64,000 nucleotides of DNA, taken from Mesostigma viride. Taxonomy: Eukaryota; Streptophyta; Mesostigmatophyceae; Mesostigmatales; Mesostigmataceae. The notes under the pieces were generated by a model. The model did no database searches. It was not told the DNA's origin and saw only the letters and a list, made by a program, of their open reading frames with translations. Positions 53,906-64,000 of this stretch are shown piece by piece. The DNA lies in NCBI GenBank assembly GCA_009746045.1, contig RPFO01000065.1, forward strand, positions 6,919,143-6,983,142, in the 5' to 3' direction. Position numbers and translations under genes: made by a program. Within the stretch, counting starts at the first letter, position 1. Every line of letters starts with the position of its first letter.

Positions 53906-56900
53906 TACATGGATGGCATTTATGTATTTAATGATGAGGATTCAGGCTCCCATGGTGTCTCCATGGCTGGCCTACGTACATGGATGTCAAGGAATAGTAA
54001 ATGATGAGGATTCAGGCTCCCATGGTGTCATCATGGCCTGTCTACGTACATGGATGGCATGTATGTAATTAATGATGAGGATTCAGGCTCCCATGGTGTC
54101 ATCATGGCTTGTCTACGTACATGGTTGGCATTTATGTAATTAATGAGGAGGATTCAGGCTCCCATGGTGTCATCATGGCTTGTCTACGTACATGGTTGGC
54201 ATTTATGTAATTAATGATGAGGATTCAGGCTCCCATGGTGTCTCCATGGCTGGCCTACGTACATGGATGTCAAGGAATAGTAAATGAGGAGGATTCAGGC
54301 TCCCATGGTGTCATCATGGCCCGTGTACGTACATGGATGGCATGTATGTAATTAATGAGGAGGATTCAGGCTCCCATGGTGTCATCATGGCTGGCCTACG
54401 TACATGGATGTCAAAGAAAAAGAAATGATGAGGATTCAGGCTCCCATGGTGTCATCATGGCTGGCCTACGTACATGGATGTCTCATAAAATAAATGATGA
54501 GGATTCAGGCTCCCATGGTGTCATCATGGCTTGTCTACCTACATTGTTGGCATGTATGTAATTAATGATGAGGATTCAGGCTCCCATGGTGTCTCCATGG
54601 CTGGCCTACGTACATGAATGGCATTTATGTAATTAATGATGAGGATTCAGGCTCCCATGGGGTCATCATGGCTTGTCTACGTACATGGTTGGCATTTATG
54701 TAATTAACGAGGAGGATTCAGGCTCCCATGGTGTCTCCATGGCTGGCCTACGTACATGGATGTCAAGGAATAGTAAATGATGAGGATTCAGGCTCCCATG
54801 GTGTCATCATGGCCCGTGTACGTACATGGATGGCATGTATGTAATTAATGATGAGGATTCAGGCTCCCATGGTGTCATCATGGCCCGTCTACGTACATGG
54901 ATGTCAAAGAAAAAAAAATGATGAGGATTCAGGCTCCCATGGTGTCATCATGGCTGGCCTACGTACATGGATGTTTCATAAAAAAAATGATGAGGATTCA
55001 GGCTCCCATGGTGTCATCATGGCCCGTCTACGTACATGGTTGGCATTTATGTAATTAATGAAGAGGATTCAGGCTCCCATGGTGTCATCATGGCCCGTCT
55101 ACGTACATGGATGTCAAGGAATAGTAAATGATGAGGATTCAGGCTCCCATGGGGTCATCATGGCTTGTCTACGTACATGGTTGGCATTTATGTAATTAAC
55201 GAGGAGGATTCAGGCTCCCATGGTGTCTCCATGGCTGGCCTACGTACATGGATGTCAAGGAATAGTAAATGATGAGGATTCAGGCTCCCATGGTGTCATC
55301 ATGGCCCGTGTACGTACATGGATGGCATGTATGTAATTAATGATGAGGATTCAGGCTCCCATGGTGTCATCATGGCCCGTCTACGTACATGGATGTCAAA
55401 GAAAAAAAAATGATGAGGATTCAGGCTCCCATGGTGTCATCATGGCTGGCCTACGTACATGGATGTTTCATAAAAAAAATGATGAGGATTCAGGCTCCCA
55501 TGGTGTCATCATGGCCCGTCTACGTACATGGTTGGCATTTATGTAATTAATGAAGAGGATTCAGGCTCCCATGGTGTCATCATGGCCCGTCTACGTACAT
55601 GGATGTCAAGGAATAGTAAATGATGAGGATTCAGGCTCCCATGGGGTCATCATGGCTTGTCTACGTACATGGTTGGCATTTATGTAATTAACGAGGAGGA
55701 TTCAGGCTCCATTGGTGTCATCATGGCTGGCCTACGTACATGGATGTCAAGGAATAGTAAATGATGAGGATTCAGGCTCCCATGGTGTCATCATGGCTTG
55801 TCTACGTACATGGTTGGCATTTATGTAATTAATGAGGAGGATTCAGGCTCCCATGGTGTCTCCATGGCTGGCCTACGTACATGGATGGCATTTATGTATT
55901 TAATGATGAGGATTCAGGCTCCCATGGTGTCATCATGGCTTGTCTACCTACATGGTTGGCATTTATGTAACCTGAATCCTCTCATTAAGAAAATGAAGAG
56001 GATTCAGGCTTCATTGGTGTCATCATGGCTGGCCTACGTACATGGATGTCAAGGAATAGTAAATGATGAGGATTCAGGCTCCCATGGTGTCATCATGGCC
56101 CGTCTACGTACATGGATGTCAAGGAATAGTAAATGATGAGGATTCAGGCTCCCATGGGGTCATCATGGCTTGTCTACGTACATGGTTGGCATTTATGTAA
56201 TTAACGAGGAGGATTCAGGCTCCATTGGTGTCATCATGGCTGGCCTACGTACATGGATGTCAAGGAATAGTAAATGATGAGGATTCAGGCTCCCATGGGG
56301 TCATCATGGCTTGTCTACGTACATGGTTGGCATTTATGTAATTAATGAGGAGGATTCAGGCTCCCATGGTGTCTCCATGGCTGGCCTACGTACATGGATG
56401 TCAAGGAATAGTAAATGATGAGGATTCAGGCTCCCATGGTGTCATCATGGCCTGTCTACGTACATGGATGGCATGTATGTAATTAATGATGAGGATTCAG
56501 GCTCCCATGGTGTCATCATGGCTTGTCTACGTACATGGATGGCATGTATGTAATTAATGATGAGGATTCAGGCTCCATTGGTGTCATCATGGCTGGCCTA
56601 CGTATGTACATGGATGTCAAAGAAAAAAAAAATGATGAGGATTCAGGCTCCCATGGTGTCATCATTGCCCGTGTATGTACATGGTTGGCATTTATGTAAT
56701 TAATGATGAGGATTCAGGCTCCATTGGTGTCATCATTGCCCGTGTATGTACATGGTTGGCATTTATGTATGTAATTAATGATGAGGATTCAGGCTCCATT
56801 GGTGTCATCATGGCTGGCCTACGTATGTACATGGATGTCAAAGAAAAAAAAATGATGAGGATTCAGGCTCCCATGGTGTCATCATGGCCCGTCTACGTAC

Positions 56901-59900
56901 ATGGATGTCAAGGAATAGTAAATGATGAGGATTCAGGCTCCCATGGTGTCAGATGTCATGGCCTGTCTACGTACATGGATGGCATGTATGTAATTAATGA
57001 TGAGAATTCAGGCTCCATTGGTGTCATCATGGCTGGCCTACGTATGTACATGGATGTCAAAGAAAAAAAAATGATGAGGATTCAGGCTCCCATGGTGTCA
57101 TCATGGCCCGTCTACGTACATGGATGTCAAGGAATAGTAAATGATGAGGATTCAGGCTCCCATGGTGTCATCATGGCCTGTCTACGTACATGGATGGCAT
57201 GTATGTATTTAATGATGAGGATTCAGGCTCCCATGGTGTCATCATGGCTGGCCTACGTACATGGATGTCTCAGAAAAAAAATGATGAGGATTCAGGCTCC
57301 CATGGTGTCATCATGGCTGGCCTACGTACATGGATGTCAAAGAAAAAAAAATGATGAGGATTCAGGCTCCCGTGGTGTCATTATGGCCCGTCTACGTGTT
57401 GTTGGCATGTATGAAATTAATGATGAGGATTCAGGCTCCCATAGTGTCATCATGGCTGGCCTACGTACATGGTTGGCATTTATGTAATTAATGATGAGGA
57501 TTCAGGCTCCCATGGTGTCATCATTGCCCGTGTATGTACATGGTTGGCATTTATGTAATTAATGATGAGGATTCAGGCTCCATTGGTGTCATCATGGCCC
57601 GTCTACGTACATGGACCGTGGCATTTATGTATTTAATGATGAGGATTCAGGCTCCCATGGGTCATTGATGATCATGGCATTTATGTATGTAATTAATGAT
57701 GAGGATTCAGGCTCCATTGGTGTCATCATGGCTGGCCTACGTACATGGTTGGCATTTATGTAATTAATGATGAGGATTCAGGCTCCCATGGTGTCATCAT
57801 GCCCGTGTATGTACATGGTTGGCATTTATGTAATTAATGATGAGGATTCAGGCTCCATTGGTGTCATCATGGCCCGTCTACGTACATGGACCGTGGCATT
57901 TATGTATTTAATGATGAGGATTCAGGCTCCCATGGGTCATTGATGTCATGGCATTTATGTATGTAATTAATGATGAGGATTCAGGCTCCATTGGTGTCAT
58001 CATGGCTGGCCTACGTATGTACATGGATGTCAAAAAAAAAAATGATGAGGATTCAGGCTCCCATGGTGTCATCATGGCCCGTCTACGTACATGGATGTCA
58101 AGGAATAGTAAATGATGAGGATTCAGGCTCCCATGGTGTCAGATGTCATGGCCTGTCTACGTACATGGATGGCATGTATGTATTTAATGATGAGGATTCA
58201 GGCTCCCATGGTGTCATCATGGCTGGCCTACGTACATGGATGTCTCAGAAAAAATGATGAGGATTCAGGCTCCCATGGTGTCATCATGGCTGGCCTACGT
58301 ACATGGATGTCAAAGAAAAAAAATGATCAGGATTCAGGCTCCCGTGGTGTCATATGGCCCGTCTACGTGTTGTTGGCATGTATGAAATTAATGAGGAGGA
58401 TTCAGGCTCCCATGGTGTCATCATGGCCCGTCTACTTACATGGATGGCATTTATGTAATTAATGATGAGGATTCAGGCTCCCATGGGTCATCATGGCTGT
58501 CTACGTACATGGTTGGCATTTATGTAATTAATGATGAGGATTCAGGCTCCCATGGTGTCTCATGGCTGGCCTACGTACATGGATGTCAAGGAATAGTAAA
58601 TGATGAGGATTCAGGCTCCCATGGTGTCATCATGGCTGTCTACGTACATGGATGGCATGTATGTAATTAATGATGAGGATTCAGGCTCCCATGGTGTCAT
58701 CATGGCTGTCTACGTACATGGTTGGCATTTATGTAATTAATGGAGGATTCAGGCTCCCATGGTGTCATCATGGCTTGTCTACGTACATGGTTGGCATTTA
58801 TGTAATTAATGATGAGGATTCAGGCTCCCATGGTGTCATCATGGCTGGCCTACGTACATGGATGTCAAGGAATAGTAAATGATGAGGATTCAGGCTCCCA
58901 TGGTGTCATCATGGCCCGTGTACGTACATGGATGGCATGTATGTAATTAATGATGAGGATTCAGGCTCCCATGGTGTCATCATGGCTGGCCTACGTACAT
59001 GGATGTCAAGAAAAAAAATGATGAGGATTCAGGCTCCCATGGTGTCATCATGGCTGGCCTACGTACATGGATGTCATAAAATAAATGATGAGGATTCAGG
59101 CTCCCATGGTGTCATCATGGCGTCTACGTACATGTTGGCATGTATGTAATTAATGATGAGGATTCAGGCTCCCATGGTGTCATCATGGCTGGCCTACGTA
59201 CATGATGGCATTTATGTAATTAATGATGAGGATTCAGGCTCCCATGGTGTCATCATGGCGTCTACGTACATGGATGGCATTTATGTAATTAATGATGAGG
59301 ATTCAGGCTCCCATGGTGTCATCATGGCTTGTCTACGTACATGGTTGGCATTTATGTAATTAATGATGAGGATTCAGGCTCCCATGGTGTCATCATGGCC
59401 CGTCTACGTACATGGATGGCATTTATGTAATTAATGATGAGGATTCAGGCTCCCATGGTGTCATCATGGCTTGTCTACGTACATGGTTGGCATTTATGTA
59501 ATTAATGAGGAGGATTCAGGCTCCCATGGTGTCATCATGGCTGGCCTACGTACATGGATGTCAAGGAATAGTAAATGATGAGGATTCAGGCTCCCATGGT
59601 GTCATCATGGCCTGTCTACGTACATGGATGGCATTATGTAATTAATGATGAGGATTCAGGCTCCCATGGTGTCATCATGGCTTGTCTACGTACATGGTTG
59701 GCATTTATGTAATTAATGAGGAGGATTCAGGCTCCCATGGTGTCATCATGGCTGTCTACGTACATGGATGGCATTTATGTAATTAATGATGAGGATTCAG
59801 GCTCCCATGGTGTCATCATGGCTGCCTACGTACATGGATGTCAAGGAATAGTAAATGATGAGGATTCAGGCTCCCATGGTGTCATCATGGCCTGTCTACG

Positions 59901-62900
59901 TACATGGATGGCATGTATGTAATTAATGATGAGGATTCAGGCTCCCATGGTGTCATCATGGCTGGCCTACGTACATGGATGTCAAGAAAGAAATGATGAG
60001 GATTCAGGCTCCCATGGTGTCATCATGGCTGGCCTACGTACATGGATGTCAAAAATAAATGATGAGGATTCAGGCTCCCATGGTGTCATCATGGCTGTCT
60101 ACTACATGTTGGCATGTATGTAATTAATGATGAGGATTCAGGCTCCCATGGTGTCATCATGGCTGGCCTACGTACATGGTTGGCATTTATGTAATTAATG
60201 ATGAGGATTCAGGCTCCCATGGTGTCATCATGGCCCGTCTACGTACATGGATGCAAGTAATTAATGATGAGGATTCAGGCTCCCATGGTGTCATCATGGC
60301 TGTCTACGTACATGGTTGGCATTATGTAATTAATGATGAGGATTCAGGCTCCCATGGTGTCATCATGGCGTCTACGTACATGGATGGCATTTATGTAATT
60401 AATGATGAGGATTCAGGCTCCCATGGTGTCATCATGGCTTGTCTACGTACATGGTTGGCATTTATGTAATTAATGATGAGGATTCAGGCTCCCATGGTGT
60501 CTCATGGCTGGCCTACGTACATGGATGTCAAGGAATAGTAAATGATGAGGATTCAGGCTCCCATGGTGTCATCATGGCCCGTCTACGTACATGGATGGCA
60601 TTTATGTAATTAATGATGAGGATTCAGGCTCCCATGGGGTCATCATGGCTTGTCTACGTACATGGTTGGCATTTATGTAATTAATGAGGAGGATTCAGGC
60701 TCCCATGGTGTCTCCATGGCTGGCCTACGTACATGGATGTCAAGGAATAGTAAATGATGAGGATTCAGGCTCCCATGGTGTCATCATGGCCTGTCTACGT
60801 ACATGGATGGCATGTATGTAATTAATGATGAGGATTCAGGCTCCCATGGTGTCATCATGGCTTGTCTACGTACATGGATGGCATTATGTAATTAATGATG
60901 AGGATTCAGGCTCCCATGGTGTCATCATGGCTGCCTACGTATACATGGATGTCAATGTAAAATGATGAGGATTCAGGCTCCCATGGTGTCATCATGGCTG
61001 CCTACGTACATGGATGCATTTATGTAATTAATGATGAGGATTCAGGCTCCCATGGTGTCATCATGGCCCGTGTACGTACATGGATGGCATGTATGTAATT
61101 AATGATGAGGATTCAGGCTCCCATGGTGTCATCATGGCTGGCCTACGTACATGGATGTCAAAGAAAAAAAATGATGAGGATTCAGGCTCCCATGGTGTCA
61201 TCATGGCTCTACGTACATGGATGTCAAAATATAAATGATGAGGATTCAGGCTCCCATGGTGTCATCATGGCTTGTCTACGTACATGGTTGGCATGTATGT
61301 AATTAATGATGAGGATTCAGGCTCCCATGGTGTCATCATGGCTGGCCTACGTACATGGATGCAATGTAATTAATGATGAGGATTCAGGCTCCCATGGTGT
61401 CATCATGGCCCGTCTACGTACATGGATGCAATGTAATAGTAATGATGAGGATTCAGGCTCCCATGGTGTCATCATGGCTGTCTACGTACATGGATGGCAT
61501 TTATGTATTAATGATGAGGATTCAGGCTCCCATGGTGTCATCATGGCGTCTACGTACATGGATGTATGTAAAATGATGAGGATTCAGGCTCCCATGGTGT
61601 CATCATGGCTGTCTACGTACATGGTTGGCAATGTAATTAATGATGAGGATTCAGGCTCCCATGGTGTCATCATGGCCCGTCTACGTTGGATGTAGGAATA
61701 GTAAATGATGAGGATTCAGGCTCCCATGGTGTCATCATGGCTGTCTACGTACATGGTTGGCATTTATGTAATTAATGATGAGGATTCAGGCTCCCATGGT
61801 GTCATCATGGCTGTCTACGTACATGGTTGGCATTTATGTAATTAATGATGAGGATTCAGGCTCCCATGGTGTCATCATGGCGTCTACGTACATGGATGGC
61901 ATTATGTAATTAATGATGAGGATTCAGGCTCCCATGGTGTCATCATGGCTGTCTACGTACATGGATGTCATGTAAAATGATGAGGATTCAGGCTCCCATG
62001 GTGTCATCATGGCTTGTCTACGTACATGGATGGTATGTAATTAATGATGAGGATTCAGGCTCCATTGGTGTCATCATGGCTGGCCTACGTACATGGATGT
62101 CAAAGAAAAAAAAATGATGAGGATTCAGGCTCCCATGGTGTCATCATTGCCCGTACTGTACATGGTTGGCATTTATGTAATTAATGATGAGGATTCAGGC
62201 TCCATGGTGTCATCATGGCGTCTACGTACATGGTTGGCATTTATGTAATTAATGATGAGGATTCAGGCTCCATGGTGTCATCATGGCTGGCCTACGTACA
62301 TGGATGCAGTAAAAATGATGAGGATTCAGGCTCCCATGGTGTCATCATGGCCGTCTACGTACATGGATGTCAAGGAAAAAATGATGAGGATTCAGGCTCC
62401 CATGGTGTCATCATGGCCTGTCTACGTACATGGATGGCATTATGTAATTAATGATGAGATTCAGGCTCCATTGGTGTCATCATGGCCTGTATGTACATGG
62501 ATGTCAAAGAAAAAAAATGATGAGGATTCAGGCTCCCATGGTGTCATCATGGCTGGCCTACTACGTACATGGATGTCAAGGAAATAAATGATGAGGATTC
62601 AGGCTCCCATGGTGTCATCATGGCCTGTCTACGTACATGGATGGCATGTATGTAAATGATGAGGATTCAGGCTCCCATGGTGTCATCATGGCTGGCCTAC
62701 GTACATGGATGGCATCAGTAAAAATGATGAGGATTCAGGCTCCCATGGTGTCATCATGGCTGGCCTACGTACATGGATGTCAAAGAAAAAAAAATGATGA
62801 GGATTCAGGCTCCCGTGGTGTCATTATGGCCCGTCTACGTGTTGTTGGCATGTATGAAATGAATGATGAGGATTCAGGCTCCCATAGTGTCATCATGGCT

Positions 62901-63893
62901 GGCCTACGTACATGGTTGGCATTTATGTAATTAATGATGAGGATTCAGGCTCCCATGGTGTCATCATTGCCCGTGTATGTACATGGTTTATGTAATTAAT
63001 GATGAGGATTCAGGCTCCATTGGTGTCATCATGGCCCGTCTACGTACATGGACCGTGGCATTTATGTATTTAATGATGAGGATTCAGGCTCCCATGGGGT
63101 CATTGATGATCATGGCATTTATGTATGTAATTAATGATGAGGATTCAGGCTCCATTGGTGTCATCATGGCTGGCCTACGTATGTACATGGATGTCAAAGA
63201 AAAAAAAATGAAGAGGATTCAGGCTCCCATGGTGTCATCATGGCCCGTCTACGTACATGGATGTCAAGGAATAGTAAATGATGAGGATTCAGGCTCCCAT
63301 GGTGTCAGATGTCATGGCCTGTCTACGTACATGGATGGCATGTATGTATTTAATGATGAGGATTCAGGCTCCCATGGTGTCATCATGGCTGGCCTACGTA
63401 CATGGATGTCTCAGAAAAAAAATGATGAGGATTCAGGCTCCCATGGTGTCATCATGGCTGGCCTACGTACATGGATGTCTCAGAAAAAAAATGATGAGGA
63501 TTCAGGCTCCCATGGTGTCATCATGGCTGGCCTACGTACATGGATGTCAAAGAAAAAAAAATGATCAGGATTCAGGCTCCCGTGGTGTCATTATGGCCCG
63601 TCTACGTGTTGTTGGCATGTATGAAATTAATGATGAGGATTCAGGCTCCCACAGTGTCATCATGGCTGGCCTACGTACATGGTTGGCATTTATGTAATTA
63701 ATGATGAGGATTCAGGCTCCCATGGTGTCATCATTGCCCGTGTATGTACATGGTTGGCATTTATGTAATTAATGATGAGGATTCAGGCTCCATTGGTGTC
63801 ATCATGGCCCGTCTACGTACATGGGTGGCATTTATGTATTTAATGATGAGGATTCAGGCTCCCATGGGGTCATCATGGCTTGTCTACGTACAT
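53906..63893 (+). repeat. ~71-bp satellite, right direct block, ~140 copies
   Basis: Same unit as the left block, in the opposite orientation. Three or four unit types alternate by their 3' end (GGCATTTATGTAATTA, GTCAAGGAATAGTAA, GTCAAAGAAAAAAAA, GTCTCATAAAA). A higher-order period of about 493 bp (7 units) is plain at 54.35-55.6 kb. Between 58.5 and 62.7 kb many units lack one to several bases. The ORFs in it (MMRIQAPMVSSWLAYVHG and frame variants) are repeat artefacts. Confidence 0.95.
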
Positions 63894-64000
63894 GGAGTCA
63901 TATTGATTCATGGAACAATGAGATACCATTCTTAATTGAAAATTGTTCTTGATACTTTCACATGCATGCCCGGAATCGTGAATTTGTGCGGGTTTCCATG

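Larger units (their letters stand above)
52634..64000. mobile_element. Giant inverted-repeat element filled with a ~71-bp satellite (right end cut by window)
   Basis: The left terminal region (52634-52866) recurs inverted at 63894-64000, where at least 107 bp match perfectly (left 52760-52866). Between the ends lies only the ~71-bp satellite. It is inverted near the left end (52867 to about 53905) and direct from there to 63893. This is the same architecture as the 7.2-kb element, with subterminal tandem repeats inside inverted termini, but with one arm expanded to 10 kb. No coding capacity. A diverged left end of this family occurs at 36911-37145. Confidence 0.75.

Noticed and set aside
52988-63935. 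Many ORFs of the MMRIQAPMVSSWLAYVHG type
   Set aside because: Repeat artefacts of the ~71-bp satellite. They occur in several frames and both orientations with no start or stop logic.

Overview
This is eukaryotic nuclear DNA, most likely from an alga or a related protist. It has GC-rich exons separated by GT..AG introns, an intron-containing tRNA gene, several classes of eukaryotic transposon, and very abundant micro-, mini- and satellite DNA. I cannot name the species. There is one scaffold gap (49043-49067). Several coding stretches differ from an open frame by one missing base in a G/C or A run, which looks like long-read consensus error.

1-10.5 kb (+ strand): a multi-exon class-3 lipase of the sn-1 diacylglycerol lipase (DAGL) type. 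Its N-terminus is missing or lies mostly outside the window. The exons assembled here keep splice phase and contain the Ser/Asp/His triad. The regulatory loop between Asp and His is hugely expanded (about 720 residues). The introns are full of tandem repeats, some of which copy the splice-site regions. 10.5-15 kb: few genes, with duplicated 129-bp and 420-bp segments (one holds a ubiquitin-like exon on the - strand) and a 101-bp LINE fragment with a 14-bp target duplication.

15.1-22.3 kb: a 7.2-kb transposon with long terminal inverted repeats built from ~174-bp tandem units. It is inserted in the ORF1-like region of an older LINE, whose two halves flank it. 24.4-26.9 kb: a 5'-truncated - strand LINE with reverse transcriptase remnants and a (TTTAA)n tail. 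27.7-27.9 kb: another LINE 3' end with an (ATTC)n tail. 28.5-29.5 kb: an intact single-exon GT29 sialyltransferase-like gene (-). 29.98-30.08 kb: tRNA-Glu(UUC) with a 28-nt intron. 30.7-32.8 kb: a - strand region with a PHD-finger exon, between 29-bp direct repeats. 33.5-36.9 kb: the 3' part of an LTR retrotransposon (LTR, polypurine tract, gag-like gene).

36.9-48.6 kb: a dense - strand block. It starts beside a relic transposon end and holds an unrecognised 8-exon gene, two related C-x4-C-x10-C-x2-H zinc-finger proteins, a MYND-finger protein and two small ORFs. A 20-nt core motif (GAAACGCCGGCGGTCGCAAC and variants) recurs about 20 times in the introns and spacers and seeds local tandem arrays of different unit length. 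49.4-50.0 kb: a 583-bp palindrome with tRNA-like T-arms. 51.8-52.6 kb: a 27-bp minisatellite. 52.6 kb to the window end: a second giant inverted-repeat element. Its termini match the relic at 36.9 kb, and its body is ~150 copies of a ~71-bp satellite that switches orientation once, at ~53.9 kb.
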